51,290 nucleotides of DNA. It comes from Clostridia bacterium. Its GTDB lineage: Bacteria; Bacillota; Clostridia; Oscillospirales; CAG-272. The stretch lies in assembly GCA_017508665.1 (NCBI GenBank), contig JAFVYL010000026.1:1-51290 (forward strand), given 5' to 3'. The position numbers and the translations under genes are program-made. The notes below the pieces were generated by a model. That model had not been told where the DNA came from, did no database searches, and saw only the letters and a list, made by a program, of their open reading frames with translations. How positions within the stretch are numbered: the stretch's first letter is position 1; each line of letters begins with the position of its first letter. Shown in pieces: positions 33,623 to 42,233 of the stretch.

Positions 33623-35467
33623 TTATGAAAGTCCGCCATCTCTTACATATTCCGCAAACAAGTCTCTTGCGTAAAGGCCGCTGATTCTGGCAACCTCGGT
33701 GAGATTGTTGTACGTATAAGAGGAAGTGTATGTATCTACTACTATATAGTAGGTTTTACCGGAGCTTATACTGTTCTTCAAGGTGTTTATATCGACTCCC
33801 GCCGCTACGTAATAATCGGAATTCGTCGTATTGATAAACTTACTCAGAAGATCAGCACCTGATATTGAACAAAGCACGAGATCGTTGTCAAACGGAAGAA
33901 GTGAATATACGTCAGAATAGAGAACTGTGCCTGCCTTAAGGTTATAAGGATTTCTCGTACGGATAAATCCGCCGCCGAGAGTGATATCATATTTATCACC
34001 CCAAGCCTCAACTCCTGCCTGATAATAGAGATTCGCGACTATCTGCTCAACCTCGGAGTCGTCAAGGTACTTGCTGTTAGTACCGAGCACCTCGTCCGCC
34101 GCGGATATCTGTTCATCGTACTTAAGCAAAAGCTCTGCGACAATAGGATCGTCAGCAAGAGAGCTCCATGCCGAGGAATTGACTATCTCTACCGTGTTCA
34201 CACCGGTATTGCCGTTTGCCGAGTTGATGCTGATCTCTGCGTGAGAGATGCCCTTGTTCTCTCCACCGCCCTGTAAGTGATACACGCCATAGCCGTCAAG
34301 AAGAATATACGACTGATGGGTATGTGCCTCGAATACCATATCTACGTAGCCGTTTGAAAGAGCTACATCATAATAGGAGGATATGGCGGAGTTGCTCACG
34401 GACTTAATACCGGATGAGCTCGAGCCGTAACCGTCGTGTATAGAATAGATTATGAAGTCAACGCCCTGCGCTCGCAGTCTATTGGACTCAGCCTTGACAA
34501 GAGCGGTAAGCGCACTGCCTACCTTGAATGTGAAATCACCGGATACGTCACCCGAGATCGAGGAATAGCAGTCGCCGATAGCACCGATAATGCCTATTTC
34601 TACACCTCCGCGTTCAATGACTACAGAGGGGGTAGCATATTCTGCTCTCTCGCCTGTAGATTTGTTATAAATATTGATACCGAGGAGTGGGAAATCCGCA
34701 AGAGCGGCGTTTGATGAAATATAGATCTCGCTCCAATCATACTCATGATTGCCAAGAGTCATGGAAACGAAGTTAAGCTCATTCATCCATTCTGTGATAA
34801 ATGCGCCGTACGTAAGATTGGACTCAGCACTTCCCTGCCACATATCACCCGACGAGAGAAAAATGGTGTTGGCATCAGACTCTCTCTTGAGATAAGTTGT
34901 AAGTCCGCCGATACCGGGCTGAGAGGTGGTCGCGGATATCTTTCCGTGGAGGTCGTTGAGAGCAAAAATATCAATTACAACAACAACAGAAACCGAGCAA
35001 TAATCGCACACGCCATCGTTGTTAACGTCAGTATGACCGTCATCGCAGTCTTCACCTGTGCCGGTGTTGTCACCCGTGCCGGTGTTATCGCCCGTGCCGG
35101 TGTTATCGCCCGTGCCGGTATTATCGCCTGTACCGGTGTTGTCACCTGTACCGGTGTTGTCGCCTGTGCCGGTGTTGTCACCTGTGCCGGTGTTGTCGCC
35201 CGTGCCGGTATTGTCACCTGTGCCGGTATTGTCACCTGCGCCGGTGTTGTCACCTGTGCCGGTATTGTCACCTGTGCCGGTGTTGTTGTTTGAATGATCA
35301 TCATCGGTGGGTTGTCTGTCTCCGGAAATTCCGTCACCTACAAGGTCCTCGGGAGTAGGAAACAGCGAAATCTGGTGTTCAACGGTTTCTCCCGGCACTC
35401 CAACAAAGAGTGAACAGCTACTGAGACAAAGAGTCATTATAACAAATAATGCGATTAACTTTTTCAT
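33623..35467 (-). CDS. 5'-nucleotidase family lipoprotein with hexapeptide-repeat linker
   Basis: This 614-residue protein has a lipoprotein signal (LSSC, Cys18), then a linker of 13 TGTGDN-type repeats. Next is a Cys/acidic motif CDDGHTDVNNDGVCDYC, a metallophosphatase domain, and a 5'-nucleotidase C-terminal domain (GGGFIRTRNPYN, YSLLPFDNDLVLCSISGADLL). Metal and catalytic motifs are present: NDLHGK, SSGDMWQG, TLGNHEYDW, IYSIHDGY and EAHTHQSY. Such enzymes hydrolyse nucleotides or UDP-sugars outside the membrane to salvage nucleosides and phosphate. The ATG at 35465-35467 was chosen for its AGGAAA site; 22 upstream codons are open but lack one. It is a close paralogue of the next gene, which lacks the repeat linker. 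Confidence 0.92.
   Translation of the reverse strand: MKKLIALFVIMTLCLSSCSLFVGVPGETVEHQISLFPTPEDLVGDGISGDRQPTDDDHSNNNTGTGDNTGTGDNTGAGDNTGTGDNTGTGDNTGTGDNTGTGDNTGTGDNTGTGDNTGTGDNTGTGDNTGTGDNTGTGEDCDDGHTDVNNDGVCDYCSVSVVVVIDIFALNDLHGKISATTSQPGIGGLTTYLKRESDANTIFLSSGDMWQGSAESNLTYGAFITEWMNELNFVSMTLGNHEYDWSEIYISSNAALADFPLLGINIYNKSTGERAEYATPSVVIERGGVEIGIIGAIGDCYSSISGDVSGDFTFKVGSALTALVKAESNRLRAQGVDFIIYSIHDGYGSSSSGIKSVSNSAISSYYDVALSNGYVDMVFEAHTHQSYILLDGYGVYHLQGGGENKGISHAEISINSANGNTGVNTVEIVNSSAWSSLADDPIVAELLLKYDEQISAADEVLGTNSKYLDDSEVEQIVANLYYQAGVEAWGDKYDITLGGGFIRTRNPYNLKAGTVLYSDVYSLLPFDNDLVLCSISGADLLSKFINTTNSDYYVAAGVDINTLKNSISSGKTYYIVVDTYTSSYTYNNLTEVARISGLYARDLFAEYVRDGGLS
35048..35281 (-). repeat. 13-copy 18-bp coding repeat (TGTGDN linker)
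   Basis: Thirteen 18-bp units encode TG(T/A)GDN, with the last one TGTGED. Units differ at silent third positions, and one has Ala for Thr. The linker is rich in Gly, Thr and Asp, so it is likely a flexible spacer lifting the enzyme from the membrane. Slipped-strand length change would stay in frame. Confidence 0.95.
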
Positions 35468-35534
35468 GTAATTTTTCCTTTTGTAACATTGAAAATACGC
35501 CCGATGTGCAGGCGGCGTAAATTTATACACCACT

Positions 35535-35563
35535 ATTCTACACTAAATCGGACGTTTTTTCAA
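35535..35563 (-). promoter_or_regulatory. Promoter of the hexapeptide-repeat nucleotidase gene
   Basis: The minus strand reads TTGAAA, 17 bp, TAGAAT. Confidence 0.75.
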
Positions 35564-35599
35564 GTGTTTTCGATTGTTTTTTGTATTTAGGCGCACAAA

Positions 35600-35646
35600 T
35601 GGACTCAATGCCATCTTGAACTTCTGCTAAAAGAAGTCGCAGTCCA
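35600..35646 (-). terminator. Possible terminator of the second nucleotidase gene
   Basis: TGGACT/AGTCCA (35600-35605 with 35641-35646) encloses ACTTCT/AGAAGT (35620-35625 with 35632-35637). On minus the tail is a short TTTGTG, so termination is uncertain. Confidence 0.45.
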
Positions 35647-35665
35647 CGTCAAAGAGCACAGATAT

Positions 35666-37207
35666 TTATGAAAGTCCGCCGTTTCTGACGTACTCTGCAA
35701 AAAGATCTCTGGCAAAGACGTGATCTGTAATTCTTGCCACCTCAGTGCATCTGTTGTAAGCATAAGTTGACGTATATGTATCTGTAACAATATAATACGT
35801 CTTTCCGGGTTCAATAGAATTTCTCAGAGTGTTTATATCAACTCCGGAAGAAATGTAGTAATCCTCATTCGTGCTATTGATGAATTTGCTGAGAAGGTCG
35901 GAGCCGGATATAGAGCATAAAACTATATTATTGTCAAACGGAAGAAGCGAATATATATCCGAGTAGGTTATCTGCCCTGCGGCTAAATTGTACGGATTTC
36001 TCGTACGTACGAATCCGCCTCCAAGAGCTATATCGTATTCGTCTCCCCACGTCTCAACGCCAAATTCATAGTAAAGATCTGCAACGATCTGCTCAACCAC
36101 TGAATCATCACGGTACTGTCTGTTAGTTCCAAGAACCTCATAAGCGGGAGAGATCACATCCTCGTATTTCTCTAACAGCTCTGCGACAAGAGGATCGGAA
36201 CCGAGCTTACTGTAGACAGATGACTTAACTATCTCAGCGGTTCTGACATTTGTCGTACCTGTAACGGAATTTACAGCAACCTGAGCATGGGAGATACCCT
36301 TGTTCTCTCCACCGCCCTGAAGATGGTATACGCCGTAGCTATCGCTGAGAACGTAGCTCTGATGTGTATGTCCTTCAAACACAAGGTCTACGTATCCGTT
36401 AGATAGCGAGGTATCATAATAATAGGCTATATCCTTGCTTTGAACAAGCTTAGTACCGCTACTGCTGTTTTCATAGCCGTCGTGTAAGGAGTAAACGATG
36501 AAGTCAACGCCCTCGTTCCTGAGTCTTGTAGCCTCAGCCTTTACAAGTGATGTAAGCTCACTGCCCACCTTGAAGGTAAAGCCGTCGTTTACGTCACCGG
36601 AAATAGAAGAATGACAGTCACCGATAGCACCGATTATTCCTATTTCAATACCTCCGCGCTCTATCACTATAGAAGGAGTGGCATACTCTGCCCTCTTACC
36701 GGTTTTGGTGTCGTATACGTTTATTGCAAGCATCGGGAATTCCGCAAGGGCGGCATTGTCACGTATGTATTTCTCCGTCCAATCGTACTCGTGATTGCCG
36801 AGTGTCATTGAAACGAAGCCAAGCTCATTCATCCATTCTGTGATAAATGCGCCGTACGTAAGATTGGACTCAGAGCTACCCTGCCACATATCACCCGACG
36901 AAAGCAAGACGGAGTTTTCGTTAGATACGGTTTTAAGATACTTTGTAAGTCCGCCGATACCGGGTTGAGATGAGGTCGCGTTTATCTTGCCGTGCAGGTC
37001 GTTGACAGCAAAAAGATCTACGAAAACGAGTACCGAAATGGCACAGTAATCGCAAGAGCCGTCATCATTATCATCAGTATGACTGCCGGCCTTACAGCCA
37101 TCGGTCAGTCCAGAGGCGGGTTCTTTGTTACCGAGAATCCCCTCTAACACCGAGCAACTGCTGAAGCAAAGAGAGAGCAAAATGAGTAAAGCAATCAGTC
37201 TTTTCAT
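35666..37207 (-). CDS. 5'-nucleotidase family lipoprotein, paralogue without the repeat linker
   Basis: This 513-residue protein has a lipoprotein signal (FSSC, Cys18), the motif CKAGSHTDDNDDGSCDYC and the same two-domain enzyme as its neighbour: NDLHGK, SSGDMWQG, TLGNHEYDW, VYSLHDGY, EGHTHQSY and a C-terminal GGGFVRTRNPYN...YSLLPFDNNIVLCSISGSDLL domain. All metal ligands seem intact. Roughly four in five residues match the downstream paralogue over the enzyme domains by eye, pointing to a tandem duplication. It has its own promoter of the same layout, so it is transcribed separately. The protein should act on the outer face of the membrane on nucleotides or related phosphoesters. Confidence 0.93.
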   Translation of the reverse strand: MKRLIALLILLSLCFSSCSVLEGILGNKEPASGLTDGCKAGSHTDDNDDGSCDYCAISVLVFVDLFAVNDLHGKINATSSQPGIGGLTKYLKTVSNENSVLLSSGDMWQGSSESNLTYGAFITEWMNELGFVSMTLGNHEYDWTEKYIRDNAALAEFPMLAINVYDTKTGKRAEYATPSIVIERGGIEIGIIGAIGDCHSSISGDVNDGFTFKVGSELTSLVKAEATRLRNEGVDFIVYSLHDGYENSSSGTKLVQSKDIAYYYDTSLSNGYVDLVFEGHTHQSYVLSDSYGVYHLQGGGENKGISHAQVAVNSVTGTTNVRTAEIVKSSVYSKLGSDPLVAELLEKYEDVISPAYEVLGTNRQYRDDSVVEQIVADLYYEFGVETWGDEYDIALGGGFVRTRNPYNLAAGQITYSDIYSLLPFDNNIVLCSISGSDLLSKFINSTNEDYYISSGVDINTLRNSIEPGKTYYIVTDTYTSTYAYNRCTEVARITDHVFARDLFAEYVRNGGLS

Positions 37208-37266
37208 CTTTCTTATTCCTTTTTACGTTTTTGTGAGCACATTTACAGTGCAACTTTTACACTATT

Positions 37267-37295
37267 ATTCTACATTATTCCGTATGTATTTGCAA
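37267..37295 (-). promoter_or_regulatory. Promoter of the second nucleotidase gene
   Basis: The minus strand reads TTGCAA, 17 bp, TAGAAT. The arrangement matches the paralogue's promoter at 35535-35563. Confidence 0.7.
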
Positions 37296-37396
37296 GTGCT
37301 TTCGACATAAATTAATAATTATATCTTCTTATTAAACCAAATTCAAAGAATTCGGCAATACGATAAATATCTTCAAATGAAAAAGCAACATACAAC

Positions 37397-37425
37397 TTGA
37401 CGGAAATAAGGAAAAATGCTACAAT
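37397..37425 (+). promoter_or_regulatory. Promoter of the TIM-barrel isomerase gene
   Basis: The sequence reads TTGACG, 17 bp, TACAAT. A GAGGA site follows just ahead of the ATG at 37451. Confidence 0.75.
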
Positions 37426-37450
37426 ATAGAAAAGAAAGCGAGGATAAAGA

Positions 37451-38308
37451 ATGAACAGACTAAAAATAGGAATTACCAACAGCTCATACGGTGTCTATGA
37501 GTTCAAAGAGGCTATCAAAAAAATCAGAGAACAAGGCTACGACTGTATAGATTATCAGGGCTTCATCGATATAGAAACGGAATTCTTCCGGCTTCCCGAA
37601 AAGGAGTTTATGAAGGCATTAGCGGAGCAAAAAGCGTTATTTTCTTCACACGGTCTTGAGGTATCCCAAGCTCATGCGCCTTGGAGAACACCAAAAGACG
37701 GAGATCCGGAGGAAAGAAAAAAGTGGCTCATCGCTATAAAAAAGGCCATACGCGGCACCAATGCGCTCGAATGCCATAGATTTGTGGTTCACCCGCTTTT
37801 CCCATATATGGAAACCGACGAGCATCCGGACGAGGTTTGGAAAATGAATGAGGAGTTCCTTGCCACACTTGCCGACTATGCAAAGGAGTACGGTGTCACC
37901 GTCTGCCTTGAGAATATGCCCTTCACCGAATTCCCGATATCCACAGTGGAGCACTGTATAAGCATGGTAGACAAGCTCGGCCGTGACAATCTCAGGATCT
38001 GTCTTGACACGGGCCACGCGGCAATATTCGAGAAAGCCGACGTAGCGCGTGCTGTTAAAACCGTCGGTCACAGACTTGAGGCCGTACATATCCACGACAA
38101 CATGGGCAAGACCGACGAGCACCTTATTCCCGGTGACGGTATCATCGATTGGGATAGCTTTGCCAAGGCATTAAAAGAGGTGGGATTCAACAAGGTCATC
38201 TCTCTCGAAACCAGCCCGAAGCACAAGAATCACCCAAGGGACGTGTGGAATAATAGAGAGCTTATGCTTGTTGAAATCGCAAAAACTTTAGCAGAAAAGG
38301 CTTTTTAA
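37451..38308 (+). CDS. Sugar phosphate isomerase/epimerase-like TIM-barrel protein
   Basis: This 285-residue protein belongs to the xylose isomerase-like/AP endonuclease 2 barrel family. Metal-site motifs are visible: SQAHAPWR near residue 77, RFVVHPLFPY near 115, VCLENMPF (metal Glu about 155), LRICLDTGHAAIF (Asp and His about 188-191), LEAVHIHDNMGKTDEHLIPGDGIIDW (His about 218) and KVISLETSP (Glu about 258). These enzymes interconvert sugars or inositol derivatives, or cleave abasic DNA; the sequence looks like the sugar-enzyme branch. It is cytosolic and monocistronic. Its neighbour is a beta-mannosidase on the other strand, so sugar metabolism is plausible. Confidence 0.87.
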   Translation: MNRLKIGITNSSYGVYEFKEAIKKIREQGYDCIDYQGFIDIETEFFRLPEKEFMKALAEQKALFSSHGLEVSQAHAPWRTPKDGDPEERKKWLIAIKKAIRGTNALECHRFVVHPLFPYMETDEHPDEVWKMNEEFLATLADYAKEYGVTVCLENMPFTEFPISTVEHCISMVDKLGRDNLRICLDTGHAAIFEKADVARAVKTVGHRLEAVHIHDNMGKTDEHLIPGDGIIDWDSFAKALKEVGFNKVISLETSPKHKNHPRDVWNNRELMLVEIAKTLAEKAF

Positions 38309-38315
38309 AAAAGAT

Positions 38316-38356
38316 AAGTGCTTGTGTCACGTAAGATGGCACAAGCACTTTTTTTG
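38316..38356. terminator. Bidirectional terminator of the isomerase and beta-mannosidase genes
   Basis: A perfect 11-bp stem (38316-38326 with 38340-38350) is followed by seven T on plus. The minus side also has a T-rich tail (upstream AAAAAAGAT). It closes the mannosidase operon 11 bp after its stop. Confidence 0.85.
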
Positions 38357-38366
38357 TATTGCAAAA

Positions 38367-40772
38367 TTATCTGATGTCATAAACGCTTCTTACACGAAGC
38401 TCACCGGGAACACCCTCGATAACCTTAACACGTTTTTCTCCCGCGTTCATATCGAAGAAGTTATCCGAGAGAACGAAGTCCGAATCGGGAGAGTATATCT
38501 CCACGCTTTTTGCATAAGCAGAGGACTTAACTACTATCTCGTCACCCTCAAGGCGCACCTCCAGCTCAGGATCGATAAAGTCGAAGTGCTTAGGAGCGGT
38601 AAAGAGGACTGTACCCTCGGATACTACCTCGTCATTTACTGCAAGCTCGTAGGAATAGTAGTTGTTTCTCACGTCGGTCTTGCCAAAGTCAACCTCATCA
38701 AGATGGAGAACCGAAAGAGGCTCAACACGCACGGGATAGGTCTCGGTAGAGAGAATCTCAGAGCGGCTGTTTCTTAGTGTAGCTACAACCTTGCCCTCTA
38801 CCGCATCAAGTGTATCGTTGGTGATGGAAAGCGTCGCCTTCGTCTCGTAGTCGAAGTACCAAGGCTCCATAATGACGTAGGGGCGTGTTGTTTTTTCTCC
38901 TATTTCCGCACAGGAAAGAAGCACGGGTGAGAAGAATCTCTTTGCATAGTAATGGAGCGCCTTAAGTCTGCCGTAGTAGTCGATACTCGACCAGGAAGCT
39001 ACGGGCCAGATATCGTTGAGCTGCCAATAAAGAGTACCCATACATCTGCCTCTGTTACGTCTGAGATGCTCAACACCGTACTTTATAGCCTCGGCCTGAA
39101 GCAGCTGAGATGCGTAAAGCAAGGTCGGGAACTCTTTGGGATAGAGGAAGGTCTCGGAGAGATAGCTGATTATCTTAGCATTTGCTCCGGCATTTCTCTG
39201 GTGCATCTCCATTACTCTTGAGAAGATATTTCTATCCTCGGGCAACGTTATCGCATTTATAGTCTTTTCACAGGGGAAGGACTGGAATCCAAACTCGGAA
39301 AGATAGCGGAAATAGTGATTTCTATACTCGGTAAAGGGTTTATTCTGGTGCCATACGTCCCAATAATGTGTATCACCAAAATTCTCATTGTTAGGATCTA
39401 CAAATCTACCGAGAGAGACGGGAGAGGTATGAATGTAAGGAATCTCGGGGCATACTTCCCTCGCAATATCGGCAATAACGCCCTCAAAGAGCTCAATATT
39501 TACCGGAATACAAATCTTACTTACCTCTTCACCCGCGCCGGGACCGCAAGCCTCTATCTCGTTGTTACCGCAAACGATAGCAAGACACGCGTGATGACGT
39601 ACCCTCTGAAGATTCTGTCGCACCTCGCACACGATATTCTCAAGCATATGCTTATCGGGCATTATGTAAGTGCAGGCAAACGCAAGGTCAAAGAATACGA
39701 CAAGTCCGAGCTCGTCACAGATATCGAAGAAGTAATCGTCGGGATAATATCCGCCACCCCATACTCTTATAGCGTTAAAGTTAGCGAATATGCATCTTTC
39801 AAGCAGCTTACGGCTTCTCTCAGCGTTACAGCGGGAAAGAATGTTGTCCTCGGGGATGTAATCCGCGCCCATAGCGAAGAATCGTACACCGTTGCACTCG
39901 TGAAGGAAGCTCTCGCCCCATCTGTCCTTCTCGCGTATAAGCTTGAGGGTACGAAGACCTACTCTTAAGCTCTTGGAGTCAAGAGTGCGCTCCCCGGATA
40001 CAACCTCCGCGGTAAAGGTATAGAGAGGCTGATCTCCGAGTCCGTGAGGCCACCAAAGCTGAGGATCGGGAATCTCAGTCTCCTCGTTCGCAGGAAGATA
40101 ATATTTCTCACCCTCGGGAGTTACAAAACTAACGGATACGATGCAATCCTCGTCTGTCGATACACGGGGTGTGACGAACACCTTGCCGCCCTCGTGCCTT
40201 TGTTCGACCTTGAATTCGGAAATGCGAGCGCTATCCTTACTAAGAATAGATACACTTCTCCATATTCCCATGTCAGGAAGGAAGGGACCCCAGTCCCAAC
40301 CGAGCATACAGTGTGCCTTACGGATATAGCCGAAGCCTGCAAGTGCCTGAATGGTCTTCATCAGATCAAGCTCGGCCACTTTTTCTTTTATGTAAGGGTG
40401 AATATTTCTGCAAATAACCGATATCTCGTTCTTTCCGTCATGAATCGTATCGGTAACGTTAAACTCGTAGGTGATATGCATATCGTCGGTGTGAGCAATA
40501 TGAACACCGTTGAGATAAACGTCGGCTATAGTGTCTATTCCCTCAAAGCGAAGTATGTATTCATACGGACCTTTCACAAAATTGAATGTGCGGCTGAAGG
40601 TATAATCGTTGTGAGTAAGAGCCAAAGCTCCGAACTCATTGTCGCGCCAATACGGATCATTCATCATTCCCGCATCAAGCAGAAATGAATAGAGCGAACC
40701 GGGGATTTTGCCCTCGCAATCTATATCGCCTCCGGTCAATCTCCAAATGCCATCAAGAGATATGCTGTTCAT
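38367..40772 (-). CDS. Beta-mannosidase (GH2 family)
   Basis: This 801-residue enzyme should release mannose from beta-mannosides such as N-glycan cores or mannan fragments. It has a GH2 sugar-binding domain (SLDGIWRLTGGDIDCEGKIPGSLYSFLLDAGMMNDPYWRDNE) and the segment GYIRKAHCMLGWDWGPFLPDMGIWR, which is typical of beta-mannosidases. Catalytic residues are visible: the acid/base in CGNNE (Glu405) and the nucleophile in YLSEFGFQS (Glu493). Length matches the family. There is no signal peptide, so it acts in the cytosol on imported oligosaccharides. Its ATG overlaps the stop of the phosphopantetheinyl transferase gene by 4 bp (ATGA). Confidence 0.93.
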   Translation of the reverse strand: MNSISLDGIWRLTGGDIDCEGKIPGSLYSFLLDAGMMNDPYWRDNEFGALALTHNDYTFSRTFNFVKGPYEYILRFEGIDTIADVYLNGVHIAHTDDMHITYEFNVTDTIHDGKNEISVICRNIHPYIKEKVAELDLMKTIQALAGFGYIRKAHCMLGWDWGPFLPDMGIWRSVSILSKDSARISEFKVEQRHEGGKVFVTPRVSTDEDCIVSVSFVTPEGEKYYLPANEETEIPDPQLWWPHGLGDQPLYTFTAEVVSGERTLDSKSLRVGLRTLKLIREKDRWGESFLHECNGVRFFAMGADYIPEDNILSRCNAERSRKLLERCIFANFNAIRVWGGGYYPDDYFFDICDELGLVVFFDLAFACTYIMPDKHMLENIVCEVRQNLQRVRHHACLAIVCGNNEIEACGPGAGEEVSKICIPVNIELFEGVIADIAREVCPEIPYIHTSPVSLGRFVDPNNENFGDTHYWDVWHQNKPFTEYRNHYFRYLSEFGFQSFPCEKTINAITLPEDRNIFSRVMEMHQRNAGANAKIISYLSETFLYPKEFPTLLYASQLLQAEAIKYGVEHLRRNRGRCMGTLYWQLNDIWPVASWSSIDYYGRLKALHYYAKRFFSPVLLSCAEIGEKTTRPYVIMEPWYFDYETKATLSITNDTLDAVEGKVVATLRNSRSEILSTETYPVRVEPLSVLHLDEVDFGKTDVRNNYYSYELAVNDEVVSEGTVLFTAPKHFDFIDPELEVRLEGDEIVVKSSAYAKSVEIYSPDSDFVLSDNFFDMNAGEKRVKVIEGVPGELRVRSVYDIR

Positions 40773-41383
40773 ATGTCCTCCATATATTCAAAAGTTATCT
40801 TTTTGTTTTCGTTACACGCTACGGAAATTATAAACTGCTCGTCACCCACACTTGCGATCTTAATCTCTGTGTGATGCTCCGACACCTCCGTGCGATTTGG
40901 CAGAAGAGCTTTACCTCCTGTTTTTTTGAAGATACTCTCCTTCTTTACCCACGACTCAAGGAGATAGCGCGAGGTGTCCACACCCTCAAGTTTTTCTATC
41001 GAAAGAAGCTCTCTGTCAGTGAGTATTTTTCCTTTAAGGTCAGGATTGATATCCCGGACAAACTCTGCGTCAACACCTATCGGCTCATCGGATACTGCTA
41101 CGCATACCAAACCGTTAGTATGGGAAAGAGAAAAATAAAAATCCGGGCAAATCCATTGTCCATTATCGGTTTTTGTAAACTTAAGGTTAGCAAAGTCACA
41201 GTTAAGATGCATGCGTACTACTTTTTCAAGCAGCTTCCACACATAATATTTCTCGCGTCTTGCAGATTCGTTTTTACACTTATCTACCTCTAACTGTCGC
41301 TCTATAGGATAAAGCGAATCTATGAATAGCGACTCCTTTATCGGAGTATATGCGACAAAGGTGCCGACTTCAAAACCTGACAC
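40769..41383 (-). CDS. 4'-phosphopantetheinyl transferase (Sfp-like)
   Basis: This 204-residue protein transfers phosphopantetheine from CoA to a carrier-protein serine. Core motifs are YFSLSHTNGLVCVAVSDEPIGVDAEFVR (metal Asp and Glu in GVDAE) and LESWVKKESIFKKTGGKALLP (the W-x-x-K-E-S/A signature). The length is a little short for Sfp but longer than AcpS. The start GTG at 41383 was chosen because GGAGAGG lies just upstream; the frame remains open for 41 codons beyond without a site. The target carrier protein is not encoded here, and no NRPS or PKS gene is in view. It is transcribed with the beta-mannosidase from the promoter at 41408. Confidence 0.87.
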   Translation of the reverse strand: MSGFEVGTFVAYTPIKESLFIDSLYPIERQLEVDKCKNESARREKYYVWKLLEKVVRMHLNCDFANLKFTKTDNGQWICPDFYFSLSHTNGLVCVAVSDEPIGVDAEFVRDINPDLKGKILTDRELLSIEKLEGVDTSRYLLESWVKKESIFKKTGGKALLPNRTEVSEHHTEIKIASVGDEQFIISVACNENKKITFEYMEDI

Positions 41384-41407
41384 AGAATCACCTCTCCTTC
41401 CTTGGTA

Positions 41408-41436
41408 ATTATAGCATAAGCACAATACTTTTGCAA
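41408..41436 (-). promoter_or_regulatory. Promoter of the PPTase-beta-mannosidase operon
   Basis: The minus strand reads TTGCAA, 17 bp, TATAAT. Confidence 0.75.
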
Positions 41437-41461
41437 TACGTAATAAAAAATTTATATTATT

Positions 41462-41490
41462 ATTGAAAAACTCCCGCACATGTGTTAAAA
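41462..41490 (+). promoter_or_regulatory. Promoter of the PHP-pepF operon
   Basis: The sequence reads TTGAAA, 17 bp, TAAAAT. It is divergent from the promoter at 41408-41436, with about 25 bp between the -35 boxes. Confidence 0.75.
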
Positions 41491-41525
41491 TGAAATAAAG
41501 TCTCACCTAATGAAGGGAAATTCTT

Positions 41526-42215
41526 ATGTACAGATACGAAACACATCTACACTCAGCGCCCGCAAGTAAATGCGGAAGCTACAGTGTCAGAGAAAATATG
41601 GAATTTTACAAAAGCATCGGCTATGACGGCATCTTCCTCACCAATCACTTTATAAACGCAAATATAGGCGGTGACCGTACTCTCCCCTATGAGGATCAGG
41701 TAGAGTTCTTTTTCAATGATATTGAAGAGGGAGAGCTACTTGCAGACGAAATAGGTATAAAGTTTTTCTGGGGCGTTGAGACTTCATATCTCGGCTCTGA
41801 CTTTCTCATTTACGGTCTCTCAAAGGAGTGGTATCTCGCTCATCCCGAGATAGTCAAGGTATCCCCTAAGGAGATGCTCACTATTTTCGACAATGCAGGA
41901 GCTCTTATAGTACATGCTCATCCGTTCCGTGAAGCGAGCTATATAGATCACATACGTCTGCTTCCTTACCACGTTCACGCTGTTGAGATAGACAACTGCG
42001 GCAACAAGGATCACAATAACGAGATGGCACGTATTTACGCAGACTTCTATAAGATACATCACTCAGCAGGCTCTGACAATCATATTGCCGGAGATATAGG
42101 ACGTCTCGCCGGTGTGGAATTCGACACGCCCTTGCGCGACATTGATGATTTTATATGCAGAATGAAACGCGGTGAGGGTCACACCTTCACTATCGAAAAC
42201 AAACCGAATAAGTAA
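41526..42215 (+). CDS. PHP-domain phosphoesterase
   Basis: This 229-residue protein has PHP metal-binding motifs in order: ETHLHSAPASKCG (His7 and His9), GIFLTNHF, FFWGVETSY (Glu about 85), LIVHAHPFREA (His about 140) and SAGSDNHIAGD (Asp and His near 188). This set supports a trinuclear metal phosphoesterase. Family members include histidinol phosphatase, 3',5'-nucleoside bisphosphate phosphatase and tyrosine phosphatases; the substrate cannot be fixed. No polymerase domain is fused. It is followed after 18 bp by the oligoendopeptidase gene, so they form an operon. Confidence 0.88.
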   Translation: MYRYETHLHSAPASKCGSYSVRENMEFYKSIGYDGIFLTNHFINANIGGDRTLPYEDQVEFFFNDIEEGELLADEIGIKFFWGVETSYLGSDFLIYGLSKEWYLAHPEIVKVSPKEMLTIFDNAGALIVHAHPFREASYIDHIRLLPYHVHAVEIDNCGNKDHNNEMARIYADFYKIHHSAGSDNHIAGDIGRLAGVEFDTPLRDIDDFICRMKRGEGHTFTIENKPNK

Positions 42216-42233
42216 ATTACGGAGGATTATAAA

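Noticed and set aside
34745-35297. Open frames on both strands across the TGTGDN repeat, including a repetitive VPVLSP frame
   Set aside because: An 18-bp repeat leaves several frames open. Only the minus frame joins a signal peptide to a nucleotidase.
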